From: ZC4RG29 sp964521255
Lineage (GTDB): Bacteria > Bacteroidota > Bacteroidia > Cytophagales > Cyclobacteriaceae
Assembly: GCA_964521255.1 (NCBI GenBank)
Contig: CAZFRM010000007.1
Span: forward strand, 62,001 to 126,000
Length of the DNA stretch: 64,000 bases
Direction: 5' to 3'
Part shown: positions 1 to 7,748 of the stretch, one piece after another
Position numbering within the stretch: position 1 is the stretch's first letter
How the letters are laid out: every line of letters begins with the position of its first letter
Translations under genes and position numbers: made by a program
Notes under the pieces: model-generated
Told to the model about the DNA's origin: nothing
The model's database searches: none
Seen by the model: the letters and a program-made list of their open reading frames with translations, nothing else

Positions 1-950
1 CGGATGAATTAGGAACCTATATCCTCGAAAAATCAGGCAAAAACTTTAGCCTTGAGCTTGACTATGTAAATGTAAAAATCGGGGGTAACACTCCCATTAT
101 GTGTAATGCGCTTGGCACTATGGGCGCTTCGGTAAATTGCATCGGCGCCCTGGGTCAGGATTACACACACCCCGTTTTCAAAAAGCTCGCGACAGTTTGT
201 AACCTACACAGCTTTGGTGATCCCGGAACGGCCATCGCGCTTGAATTTCAAAATGGCAAGATTATATTTTCACAGATGGGTTCGCTAAATAAAATGGGAT
301 GGGAACAAGTGAAAGAAAAAATCGGTATAGATACATTGAAATCACTTTATCATTCATCGGATGTGTTTGCTATTCTCAACTGGAGTGAAATTGAAACTTC
401 AACAGAAATATGGAAGGGCATGTTGAAAGATGTGATCCAACCTGATCATACGATAGAAAAATCAATTTTTTTTGACCTGTCCGATTGCTCATCCCGAACA
501 GAAGACGATATAAATGAAATGCTTGACTTACTGAATAAATTCTCCTCCCATGCTTTCGTTACTCTTGGATTAAATCTAAATGAAGCACAAACATTAAATA
601 CAATTCTGAATAATAGAAAAGCTGATCATTCTCTTAACACACTCGCAGAAAATATCTATAAAAAATTAACGATTGAAACATTGGTTCTACACGCTGCCAA
701 AGAAGCTGTAGCTATAAACAAGAACGGCATGTATTCAAATAAAAGCTACTTCTTTGAATCACCTAAGATATCCACCGGAGCAGGAGATAATTTTAATGCC
801 GGATTCATAGCCGCTCAACTTCTGCATTGCGATCTTGAAACATGTTTACTGTTTGGTCATGCTGTTTCAGCCTTGTACGTTCAGGATGGTGAAAGTCCCG
901 GTATTGAGAAGTTGATTGAATTTCTTGAAATGAAAATTGCAACTGATTAA
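1..950 (+). CDS. PfkB-family sugar kinase (5' end outside window)
   Basis: The reading frame is open from base 3, so the gene starts before the window and the first in-frame ATG at 99 is internal. The visible part begins with the glycine-rich PfkB sugar-binding region (GGNTPIMCNALG, then GASVNCIGALG) and ends with the PfkB signature GAGDNFNAGF, which holds the catalytic Asp and the anion hole. These cytosolic ribokinase-fold enzymes phosphorylate a sugar or nucleoside with ATP. The next gene is a sugar-phosphate deaminase-type enzyme starting 16 bases after the stop, which suggests an amino-sugar or glycation-product pathway. The exact substrate cannot be told from the sequence. Confidence 0.85.
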   Translation, partial: DELGTYILEKSGKNFSLELDYVNVKIGGNTPIMCNALGTMGASVNCIGALGQDYTHPVFKKLATVCNLHSFGDPGTAIALEFQNGKIIFSQMGSLNKMGWEQVKEKIGIDTLKSLYHSSDVFAILNWSEIETSTEIWKGMLKDVIQPDHTIEKSIFFDLSDCSSRTEDDINEMLDLLNKFSSHAFVTLGLNLNEAQTLNTILNNRKADHSLNTLAENIYKKLTIETLVLHAAKEAVAINKNGMYSNKSYFFESPKISTGAGDNFNAGFIAAQLLHCDLETCLLFGHAVSALYVQDGESPGIEKLIEFLEMKIATD

Positions 951-966
951 ACGCACCACTCAAGCT

Positions 967-1698
967 ATGAAAATCTTTACCTATAAAGATTATGAAACTT
1001 TGTCGGAGAACACAGCAGAAATAATTGTCTCCTTAGTCAATAAGAAACCCGATGCTGTTTTATGTTTTGCCAGTGGTGACACGCCTATCGGTACATATAA
1101 ATGCCTTGTTAAAAAACACCTGGAGAAAAAAGTTGATTTTAGCCAATGTACTTTTATAGGACTTGATGAATGGTTAGGCGTTCCTCCTGATAATCCGGGA
1201 AGTTGTAATTACTTTCATATACAAAACTTCCTGAAGCCCTTAAAAATATCTCCTGACCGCACACGACTATTTGACGCGATGACCGCTGATCCCCACCAGG
1301 AATGCAAAGCGATGGATGAATTTATTTTCAAAAGTAAGGGTATCGATCTTATGTTAGTGGGTACTGGAATGAACGGACATGTCGGATTTAACGAACCGGG
1401 AATTTCTCAGGAACTCTATTCTCATGTAATTGACCTGGACACAACAACAATAAGTGTAGGCCAAAAATATTTTAGCGAACCCATCGCATTGAAAAAAGGA
1501 ATCACGCTTGGCTTAAAGCATTTACTTGAAGCCAGAGCGGTAATACTAATTGCCAGCGGACTAAAAAAAGCAAACATAATTCAATTGGCATTTCAGCATC
1601 CGCCAACACCTTCATTACCGGCAAGCATACTTCAGCTTCATCCTCATTCACAAGTTCTGTTGGATGAAGATGCGGCATCATTGTTCACGCAAAGATAA
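967..1698 (+). CDS. nagB: Glucosamine-6-phosphate deaminase / isomerase family
   Basis: This 243-residue protein belongs to the NagB / 6-phosphogluconolactonase fold. Visible motifs are the phosphate-binding ASGDTPIGTY, the GLDEWLG motif with acidic residues near the active site, and GTGMNGHVGFNEPG (about 132-145), which carries the catalytic His of GlcN6P deaminases. The expected reaction is GlcN6P to fructose-6-phosphate plus ammonia in the cytosol. The frame extends upstream to a TTG at 937 that would overlap the kinase; the ATG at 967 is preferred because the protein then begins MKIFTYKDYETLS, as in the family. It is probably co-transcribed with the PfkB kinase. Paralogs acting on other aminosugar phosphates are possible. 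Confidence 0.85.
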   Translation: MKIFTYKDYETLSENTAEIIVSLVNKKPDAVLCFASGDTPIGTYKCLVKKHLEKKVDFSQCTFIGLDEWLGVPPDNPGSCNYFHIQNFLKPLKISPDRTRLFDAMTADPHQECKAMDEFIFKSKGIDLMLVGTGMNGHVGFNEPGISQELYSHVIDLDTTTISVGQKYFSEPIALKKGITLGLKHLLEARAVILIASGLKKANIIQLAFQHPPTPSLPASILQLHPHSQVLLDEDAASLFTQR

Positions 1699-2068
1699 TA
1701 CGCAAAGAGTTAAGAGCAGAATGACTTTTGCGGGCTTGCGAGAATGCTTAGCGCTTTGTATGAAATTGTCATTGGTAGTGCACCAATTGTCTGAACCTTG
1801 ACCTGCCGGACGGAAGGTTTGTAGGATTAAAGGATTTCATGATTAAAGTTGTTTAAGAAGATGGTTGCGTTTGGTTGGATTTCCTGCCTGCCATGCCAAC
1901 GGCAAAGCTCATTGTTCACGCGAAGAAATCGCAAAGATCACGCTTACCATAAAAAGCAAAAAGCTCTGAAATCAGAACGAAATCAAAGCTTTTTGCAGAT
2001 GGGCTCAAATTATTTACTCTATTTTTAGATCAATTAAAGTCAACTTAACTCTGAATATCTAAAGTATT
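1699..2068. other. Convergent intergenic region with degraded repeats
   Basis: No gene is seen in these 370 bases between two convergent genes. The motif TTGTTCACGCRAAG occurs at the end of the upstream gene (about 1681) and again near 1911, followed both times by variants of 'cgcaaag', a dispersed-repeat look. A degenerate palindrome-like stretch (cctgcctgccatgccaacgg) lies near 1887. A 10-bp inverted repeat, GCAAAAAGCT / AGCTTTTTGC, lies at 1956-1996 and could stop transcription from either side. Confidence 0.5.
1956..1996. terminator. Inverted repeat, possible bidirectional terminator
   Basis: The arms GCAAAAAGCT (1956-1965) and AGCTTTTTGC (1987-1996) pair perfectly, and the loop contains a small CTG-AAAT-CAG hairpin. 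The stem is A/T rich and is not followed by a long T tract, so terminator function is an inference from its position between convergent genes. Confidence 0.35.
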
Positions 2069-2617
2069 CTACTTCTCACGAATAAATTCACCTTTGGGAG
2101 TATAATACAAAGTTTTGGTGTCATCACCTTTCTTCGTTTCCACTTGCACGTATTCTGTGTTCGTCCGTTTGTCAATCACCTTGTAGCACTTGTACTTTTG
2201 AGACTGGATCGTATATCCATTGTACTCGCCAGAAGTTGCATGGGTTACTATTTCCTTAGGAAGTTGAAAATCATTGGCCTCCATTTTCATTACTTCAAGT
2301 TCACCGTCTTTATTATAGAGTCCGTACACAAATCCACCCCCCTCTCCTTTCATCTCTACCGTGTAATATTCCTTGTCTCCACTTTTCATGCTTTCGCTCA
2401 TCGCCACACCCCACTCGGAGTTGACCATATTCTTGGGTACCATGAAGTAGTGGATATCTTTAATAGCATCTGGAAAATCTTTTTTGAGCGCTTCCTTTAC
2501 GGCAGGGGGTGTCTCATCAGGCGAAATTTGCTTTGCATAGATCCTTTCGTCCTGGCTCTTTGCAATGAATGGGCTGTATAAAAGCCCCAGTAAAATAAAA
2601 GCAGTTAACGTTTTCAT
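2069..2617 (-). CDS. Secreted PepSY-like protein
   Basis: The 182-residue product has a clear signal peptide (MKTLTAFILLGLLYSPFIAKS) and so is probably periplasmic or surface located. The mature part begins with 'PPAVKEALKKDFPDA', typical of the PepSY-like / beta-lactamase-inhibitor-like fold of Bacteroidota, where a helix ending in FP(D/G)A precedes beta strands. The rest alternates short strands rich in Tyr, Lys and Thr (EYYTVEMKGEGGGFVYGLY, TLYYTPKGEFIREK). No catalytic motif is seen. It stands alone, convergent with the gene before it and with a 300-base gap to the next gene on its strand. Confidence 0.6.
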   Translation of the reverse strand: MKTLTAFILLGLLYSPFIAKSQDERIYAKQISPDETPPAVKEALKKDFPDAIKDIHYFMVPKNMVNSEWGVAMSESMKSGDKEYYTVEMKGEGGGFVYGLYNKDGELEVMKMEANDFQLPKEIVTHATSGEYNGYTIQSQKYKCYKVIDKRTNTEYVQVETKKGDDTKTLYYTPKGEFIREK

Positions 2618-2918
2618 ATTAGTTTATTGGTTTTAAGTGGCTGAAAATTTGCGGTCATCGCGGTAGAAGCTACGTCCTACCGGAACCCACCTTCAAGTGT
2701 TAACAATAATACACCGATAATGTTTTGCAGTCTGTTGCACATTATGTTTGACCAGCGCGAGATAAATGTTAATAACCAGACAAACTAATGCCTTCTTTGC
2801 TCCCCTGTATTGATTTCAAGGCTTTTGCCTTAGTGATCAAGGTTTAGCCTGACTTAATAAGATTTAAGAATTATTGCAGCATTTATTTACTGCTGAATCT
2901 CAAGGGACAATTAACAAC
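2618..2918. other. Intergenic region, no gene seen
   Basis: About 300 bases with no convincing reading frame. A short hairpin, CGGTAG / CTACCG near 2662-2683, is the only structure noted. It must hold the promoter of the PepSY-like gene and the 3' region of the hicA-like gene, but no good TAnnTTTG box was found. Confidence 0.5.
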
Positions 2919-3158
2919 TCACATTGAATAAAAAATATCTAGAAACCGTTCTTTGGAGAGCCCCAGTGCTCTTAGATGATTTTTGATTATAAATTCAGGA
3001 ACCGGATCAATATGAGTTTGAAGAGTCAGAGGACGGCCTAGATCCGATCTCGCATACTGGTAGTGACCGCCTTTTGTGCGAATACATCTGCAACCCACAT
3101 GTTCAAGAAACTTGCAATACTCCTTGAGTGATATGTTTTTTAAATGCCGGGTAGACAT
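2919..3158 (-). CDS. hicA: HicA-like mRNA interferase toxin
   Basis: This 79-residue protein has the dsRBD-like HicA/YcfA features: 'EYCKFLEHVGCRCIRTKGGHYQY', in which the His of GGHYQY fits the catalytic histidine, followed by 'HIDPVPEFIIKNHLRALGLSKERFL', the usual C-terminal helix. HicA toxins cleave mRNA. The ATG follows the TAG stop of the HicB-like gene with no gap (TAGATG), so the two are almost certainly translated together. The order is antitoxin first, the reverse of classic hicAB. The HPVP-like part reads HIDPVPEF, as in family members that use 'H..kel..g....Il'. Confidence 0.75.
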   Translation of the reverse strand: MSTRHLKNISLKEYCKFLEHVGCRCIRTKGGHYQYARSDLGRPLTLQTHIDPVPEFIIKNHLRALGLSKERFLDIFYSM

Positions 3159-3533
3159 CTAAGCGACCGCTGGTAAACTGATGGTCTGATGAAATTTTGT
3201 GTAAGCCTTTTCTTCGAAAATCTCCGCCAAGTAGCTGTTAGTAATAATCATTTCTGTTAATGAGGGGACAGTCAGCGATTTGCCCTTAACCTTCCACCCT
3301 AATTTTTTTAGTTCCGAGACAAGTGTTTTTTTGTTGGTTGTATAATCAAAAAATTGTCCCAATGTCTCATTGAAAGAGATTTTTGCCTCCTCTTCAGTGT
3401 TGCCATAGCCGGATAAATCTAGGGCAGGACTATAAAAGAAGTAAAGATTGTCCTCCTGAAACTTGATCACAGGCAGGTTGAAATTAACCTTGTTCCGTTT
3501 GTTGCGAAAATTGCCTTTGATTTCGAGACCCAT
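3159..3533 (-). CDS. hicB: HicB-like antitoxin
   Basis: The 124-residue product carries a HicB-type partial RNase H fold: 'VIKFQEDNLYFFYSPALDLSGYGNTEEEAKISF' corresponds to the strand with the D-L-x-G-x-G-x-T-x-E-E-A pattern of HicB proteins. The C-terminal third (KKLGWKVKGKSLTVPSLTEM) shows no obvious helix-turn-helix or ribbon-helix-helix, so direct DNA binding is uncertain. It lies directly upstream of the HicA-like gene. Together they look like a complete toxin-antitoxin pair next to a tRNA gene, a frequent place for such modules. Confidence 0.7.
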   Translation of the reverse strand: MGLEIKGNFRNKRNKVNFNLPVIKFQEDNLYFFYSPALDLSGYGNTEEEAKISFNETLGQFFDYTTNKKTLVSELKKLGWKVKGKSLTVPSLTEMIITNSYLAEIFEEKAYTKFHQTISLPAVA

Positions 3534-3666
3534 ATCTGGTTTGTCCTATTAAGTAAATCCTCACTAAATAAACGAAAAATCTAATCATTTTGCCCGGAGC
3601 CAGTTCAGGAAAATTTTACACTTTCTTACACCTAAACCAGCATCTCAGAAAATATTTTCGCAGATT

Positions 3667-3698
3667 ATAAAAAGAAAGTGCCTTATAGAAAGGCACTT
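3667..3698 (-). terminator. Rho-independent terminator of the tRNA unit
   Basis: A perfect 9-bp stem (AAGTGCCTT at 3676-3684 with AAGGCACTT at 3690-3698), a 5-base loop, and on the minus strand a following TCTTTTTAT tract. It lies 15 bases past the 3' end of the tRNA-Asp gene. Confidence 0.75.
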
Positions 3699-3712
3699 AA
3701 ATTTTACACCAG

Positions 3713-3786
3713 CGGACCGGACGGGACTCGAACCCGCGACCTCCTGCGTGACAGGCAGGCATTCTAACCAGCTGAACTACCAGTCC
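3713..3786 (-). tRNA. tRNA-Asp (GTC)
   Basis: The minus strand reads as a full cloverleaf of 74 bases. The acceptor stem is GGACTGG / CCGGTCC with one G-U pair and discriminator G73, the D arm contains AGTTCAGCTGGTTAGAAT, the anticodon arm is CCTGC-CTGTCAC-GCAGG with anticodon GTC, and the T loop is TTCGAGT. CCA is not encoded. It is followed by a clear terminator and preceded by a damaged copy of itself. Confidence 0.93.
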
Positions 3787-3828
3787 TTTTATTTATTATT
3801 TATGTAAACTACTTCCACAACATGTACT

Positions 3829-3904
3829 CAGACCGGACGGGACTCGAACCTGGCGACCTTCCCGACAAAGGTCGGGACATTCTAACCAGCTGAACTACCT
3901 GTCC
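3829..3904 (-). pseudogene. tRNA-Asp-like pseudogene with palindrome in place of the anticodon arm
   Basis: Reading on the minus strand, the first 27 bases match the neighbouring tRNA-Asp except for one acceptor-stem base, and the T-loop and 3' end also match. The anticodon arm is instead an 18-base near-perfect palindrome (3860-3877, TCCCGAC-CTTT-GTCGGGA) with a 4-base loop, so no 7-base anticodon loop can form. The T stem has two mismatches (CCAGG against CCCGT), and the acceptor has an A-G mismatch and a terminal G-U. It cannot be a normal tRNA. A tandem tRNA-Asp duplicate hit by a small palindromic repeat is the simplest reading. Confidence 0.75.
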
Positions 3905-4045
3905 GTTTTTTTAACATCCTTTAAAAGGACTGCAAATTTAGATTTACACCATTGATCTGCAAAAATATTGGCTAATTAATTTCAAAACAAAAGCCTTTAT
4001 AAGGGTATTAGTTTAAAATAACCTGGCAAGTCGGCAATTCAACTC

Positions 4046-4074
4046 ATTGGGAACAATAAAAAGTACTATTTTTG
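4046..4074 (+). promoter_or_regulatory. Bacteroidota-type promoter for the small lipoprotein gene
   Basis: ATTG at 4046-4049, a 17-base spacer, then TATTTTTG at 4067-4074 fits the Bacteroidota consensus TTG-N(17-23)-TAnnTTTG. The start codon lies 14 bases downstream at 4088, so the leader would be short. Confidence 0.6.
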
Positions 4075-4087
4075 CCGTTACTATCGC

Positions 4088-4258
4088 ATGAGAAAACTGG
4101 CCGTCTTAATTCTTCTTGCCTTCTTTCTTTTCCCATCATGCAGCAATAAGTCAACGGGTACTGTAAAAGTTGCCAAACCAAAGACCCATAAAGGGTGGTA
4201 TGATCCTAAAAAGGACAAGAAAAAGAAAAGGACTAAAACAGTACAAATGAAAAACTGA
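4088..4258 (+). CDS. Small lysine-rich lipoprotein (56 aa)
   Basis: This short frame encodes a lipoprotein: a charged start (MRK), a hydrophobic stretch of about 13 residues, and a lipobox ending LFPSC-S. The mature part is a 38-residue basic tail with GWYDPKKDKKKKR, so it could bind polyanions or peptidoglycan, but no family was recognised. A well placed promoter lies just upstream, which supports expression. Its stop codon abuts the stop of the convergent TetR gene with no bases between. Confidence 0.7.
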   Translation: MRKLAVLILLAFFLFPSCSNKSTGTVKVAKPKTHKGWYDPKKDKKKKRTKTVQMKN

Positions 4259-4888
4259 TTACACCAGGCTTTTCAGTACCATATCAAGGTTACGCCTGAA
4301 AAACAACCGCACAGGATTTATCTGTTTAATGTGTGCCATGACAATCGATCCAAATAAGACAGTCATCAACATATTGGCAATGTCTCGTGTAGCGCTGCTT
4401 TTCGTGATTTCTTTTTTGAGAATAGCTTCGAGCACAAACTTCTCTACCATTTGATCGATAGAGAGCATCTCCACCGAGCTAACATCTTCAATGGCCGGGA
4501 AAAGAAGCTGTCGCTCTTCTTGTTTTACCGGAAAAGGTTTAGGTCTTCTTTTTAAATCAGAAAGGTATCCAACGAGACTAAGCATAAGGCCGGGGTGAGT
4601 TTCATATTCTTCACTCAACTTATCAAAGAGATAAATGATGCCGGGCAAAGCCTCCTTTTTTTTATCACGTATTTCTACCGCGCGCTGAAGACACCATATG
4701 CGCAAGTAGTACAACAGTACATCCTCCTTCTGGGGAAAGTATTTAAAGAAGGTCACTTTTGATATTTTAACTTTAGCGCACAACTCATCAACGTAAAGGT
4801 CAGCAAACGATTTCTTACCGATGAGCCTTATGGTGTGATCCAGTATCTGAATTTTTAAACGGGCTGCTTTAGCTTTACGAATACCCAT
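4259..4888 (-). CDS. TetR/AcrR-family transcriptional regulator
   Basis: The 209-residue protein has the N-terminal TetR helix-turn-helix (about 12-58): 'ILDHTIRLIGKKSFADLYVDELCAKVKISKVTFFKYFPQKEDVLLYYL' with the usual S-x-x-T-F-F-K-Y-F-x-x-K-E core. The ligand-binding C-terminal part has no recognisable relatives. TetR proteins are cytosolic dimeric repressors. No operon partner lies on the same strand; the divergent gene is the S9 peptidase 222 bases away, which is a possible target. It is convergent with the small lipoprotein. Confidence 0.85.
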   Translation of the reverse strand: MGIRKAKAARLKIQILDHTIRLIGKKSFADLYVDELCAKVKISKVTFFKYFPQKEDVLLYYLRIWCLQRAVEIRDKKKEALPGIIYLFDKLSEEYETHPGLMLSLVGYLSDLKRRPKPFPVKQEERQLLFPAIEDVSSVEMLSIDQMVEKFVLEAILKKEITKSSATRDIANMLMTVLFGSIVMAHIKQINPVRLFFRRNLDMVLKSLV

Positions 4889-5110
4889 GAAAGGAAATTA
4901 ATAACCCGCCAGTTAATATTTTTCGACCGACTAAACAAATTCCATAGTGGAATAAAGCAAAAAATTACTTTTCATCCTTCTTTCGCAACGGACATTGAGG
5001 TTGTGTTCAAAAATCCTTAAGCGGTATTGTAGTAATGCTCTATATTTTGAATCTTCCCGAAAAATTTTACCTATGCTAAAACCAGGGGCCTGAGCCTTTG
5101 TACATTTTTT

Positions 5111-7489
5111 ATGAAGAGATTGTTCCTCATCGTTAGCCTGTTATTTATTACACTGCTTTCTCCGGGCCAAAGCAAGCCAGAACTCACCGTTGAGAAAATT
5201 ATGCAGGATCCCAAGACCTGGGTCGGGGCATTACCATCTGATCCCTTTTGGTCTGAAGATGGCAAAACCATTTACTTCAAGTGGAATCCCGAAGCATATA
5301 CCAGCGATTCACTATACAAGGTGCTGATTGCTCCTGTCGGCAAACCTGTTAAGGTTAGTGTCGAAGAACGTGAAATGATTCCGGCGAAAGGAGAGTTTTC
5401 AAGAGACTATTCACGAAAATTATTTATAAAAAATGGAGACATCTATTGGCTTGATGTTCATGGAAACAAACTTCACCAGTTAACCAATACATTAGGATTG
5501 GAAAGTGAGCCACAGTTCACGCGTGATGTTAACCGCATCACGTATACGTACGATAATAATTTATTCAGCCTTAACATAACGAATGGGCAACTTGTCCAGT
5601 TAACTGATTTCAGATTGGGCACGGACAAACCACGTGGAGGAAAAAGTAAAGAAGATCAATGGCTGGAAAAGAATGAACTCTCTTTGATCAAGACTTTGCA
5701 AGAGAGAAAAAACAAACGCGATGAAAAAGAGAAATGTAAAAAGCAGAATGAACCTGACCGTCCCAAGGCTTTTTACCTGGATGAAAATGTAGTCTCTAAC
5801 ATTGCTTTAAGTCCGGATGAAAAGTTCATCACATTTATTCTCCGTAAAGGAAAAGCCGTGCGCAATACTTATGTAATGAACTATATTACTGAATCGAGCT
5901 ACACAGAGAAAATGAAATCGAGACCAAAGGTTGGGTTCGATTATGTTGAACAAACACTTGGTATTTATAACCTCGATAAGGATACAATTTATTTTGCCAG
6001 CACCGACAAGCTTCCGGGCGTTGATGTGCCTGCCGCCTATAAAGCAGAATATGAGAAGGCAGACAAGCCTAAGAATAAAAACGTAATGGCCTATGCGCCG
6101 CGCTGGTCTGACGATGGTAAGCATTTAGTGAGTGTATTCCGGTCTTTTGACAACAAAGACCGCTGGATTGCACGTATTGATCTTGAATCAGGCCGGGTGG
6201 AGTCAATCGATCATCAACATGATGAAGCCTGGATCGGAGGCCCGGGTATCGGTTGGTTATTCAGCTCGGGAAGTTTCGGCTGGATGCCGGATAATAAAAA
6301 TGTTTGGTTTCAATCCGAAGCATCCGGTCATTCACATCTGTATGTAACAGATATTACAACAAAAAATAAAAAAGCACTTACTTCAGGAAAATACGAAATA
6401 GACAACGTGCGCATGTCACGTGACAAAAAGTTTTGGTACTTTGAAGCAAACATTGATCACCCTGGTGATCGCCAGTTATTTTACATGCCGCTGTGGGGAG
6501 GAAAGATTGAAAAGATCACTACGCAAACCGGAAAGAATTCAACGCACTTGTCGCCGGATGAAAAAAAGATCGCCATCATTTATTCTTCATCAAATAAGCC
6601 ATGGGAATTGTATGTGATGGACAATCCTGTGAAAACTAAAAATTCTTCTTTAAAACAACTTACTTATTCAACTACAAAAGATTTCAACGGTTATCCCTGG
6701 CGCAAACCCGAAGTAATAAGCTTTAAGGCCAGGGACAGTGCTGATGTTTATGCCCGGTTGTACACACCCGATGAAAGCAAAAAAAATGGCGCTGCTGTTG
6801 TCTTTGTGCACGGCGCAGGCTATTTGCAAAATGCTCATTTCTGGTGGAGCAGTTATTTCCGCGAATACATGTTTAACAATCTTCTTGCCGACAAAGGCTA
6901 TACCGTACTTGATATTGACTATCGTGGCAGTGCTGGGTATGGAAGAGATTTTCGCACGGCAAATTACAGGCACATGGGCAGTAAAGATCTTACCGATCAT
7001 ATTGATGCCGCCTCCTACCTTGTAGATAATTATAATATTGACGAGAAGAAAATTGGTATTTATGGAGGATCTTACGGAGGCTTCATCACGCTTATGGCCT
7101 TGTTTACTTATCCTGATGTCTACGCAGCCGGAGCAGCGCTACGTTCGGTAACAGACTGGTCACACTACAACCATCCGTATACTTCCAGCATTCTAAACAC
7201 ACCTGCAGAAGACAGCCTTGCCTTTCGGCGAAGCTCACCCATATACTATGCAGAGGGATTGAAAGGAGCATTACTAATGTGTCATGGCATGATAGATACC
7301 AATGTTCACTTCCAGGACATCGTGCGCTTGTCACAACGTTTGATTGAATTAGGAAAATCGAATTGGGAGCTTGCCGTTTACCCAATGGAAGATCACGCCT
7401 TCACAGAACCCAGCAGTTGGACCGATGAGTATAAAAGAGTGCTTAAACTTTTTGAACAGAATTTGAATAAGGAAAATGGAAGATATTAA
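5111..7489 (+). CDS. S9-family prolyl oligopeptidase (DPP-like), secreted
   Basis: The 792-residue product has a signal peptide (MKRLFLIVSLLFITLLSPGQS), a long beta-propeller region with repeated 'P.WS.DGK' blades (for example APRWSDDGKHLV), and a C-terminal alpha/beta hydrolase. The catalytic triad reads Ser654 in GGSYGGF, Asp729 in CHGMIDTNVHF and His762 in EDHAFTEP. Such exported enzymes remove dipeptides or cleave after proline, feeding peptide uptake. The length agrees with DPP IV-like members. It appears to be a single-gene unit, followed by a minisatellite. The substrate is not certain. Confidence 0.9.
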   Translation: MKRLFLIVSLLFITLLSPGQSKPELTVEKIMQDPKTWVGALPSDPFWSEDGKTIYFKWNPEAYTSDSLYKVLIAPVGKPVKVSVEEREMIPAKGEFSRDYSRKLFIKNGDIYWLDVHGNKLHQLTNTLGLESEPQFTRDVNRITYTYDNNLFSLNITNGQLVQLTDFRLGTDKPRGGKSKEDQWLEKNELSLIKTLQERKNKRDEKEKCKKQNEPDRPKAFYLDENVVSNIALSPDEKFITFILRKGKAVRNTYVMNYITESSYTEKMKSRPKVGFDYVEQTLGIYNLDKDTIYFASTDKLPGVDVPAAYKAEYEKADKPKNKNVMAYAPRWSDDGKHLVSVFRSFDNKDRWIARIDLESGRVESIDHQHDEAWIGGPGIGWLFSSGSFGWMPDNKNVWFQSEASGHSHLYVTDITTKNKKALTSGKYEIDNVRMSRDKKFWYFEANIDHPGDRQLFYMPLWGGKIEKITTQTGKNSTHLSPDEKKIAIIYSSSNKPWELYVMDNPVKTKNSSLKQLTYSTTKDFNGYPWRKPEVISFKARDSADVYARLYTPDESKKNGAAVVFVHGAGYLQNAHFWWSSYFREYMFNNLLADKGYTVLDIDYRGSAGYGRDFRTANYRHMGSKDLTDHIDAASYLVDNYNIDEKKIGIYGGSYGGFITLMALFTYPDVYAAGAALRSVTDWSHYNHPYTSSILNTPAEDSLAFRRSSPIYYAEGLKGALLMCHGMIDTNVHFQDIVRLSQRLIELGKSNWELAVYPMEDHAFTEPSSWTDEYKRVLKLFEQNLNKENGRY

Positions 7490-7490
7490 G

Positions 7491-7708
7491 AGTAGGCAAT
7501 GGGCAGTAGGCAGTAGGCAGTAGGCAATAGGCAATAAGCAGTAGGCAATAAGCAGTAGGCAATAGGCAATAGGCAATAGGCAGTAGGCAAATAAGCAGTA
7601 GGCAAATAAGCAGTAGGCAAATAAGCAGTAGGCAAATAAGCAGTAGGCAATAAGCAATAAGCAATAAGCAATAAGCAATAGGCAACAGGCAAATAAGCAA
7701 TGGGCAAG
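7491..7708. repeat. GGCAATA / GGCAGTA minisatellite
   Basis: About 218 bases made of 7-bp units (GGCAATA, GGCAGTA, AGCAATA) and, at 7586-7645, four exact copies of a 15-bp unit GGCAAATAAGCAGTA. It directly follows the S9 peptidase stop. The minus strand shows long Leu/Ile/Ala/Tyr/Cys reading frames in all three phases, which are artefacts of the repeat. A shorter relative of the motif occurs near 41327-41375 on both strands. Confidence 0.9.
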
Positions 7709-7748
7709 TTTATTCGATCATTCGACTAATCAAACATACTGACTCATT

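Noticed and set aside
3829..3904. Reading the second tRNA-like sequence as a functional tRNA-Lys (TTT in the arm)
   Set aside because: Only 4-, 6- or 8-base loops can form, the base before TTT is C rather than U33, and the acceptor and T stems have mismatches.
7349..7707. Overlapping Leu/Ala/Tyr/Cys-rich reading frames on the minus strand
   Set aside because: They are produced by the 7-bp minisatellite, which is open in all phases; no start context or conserved residues.
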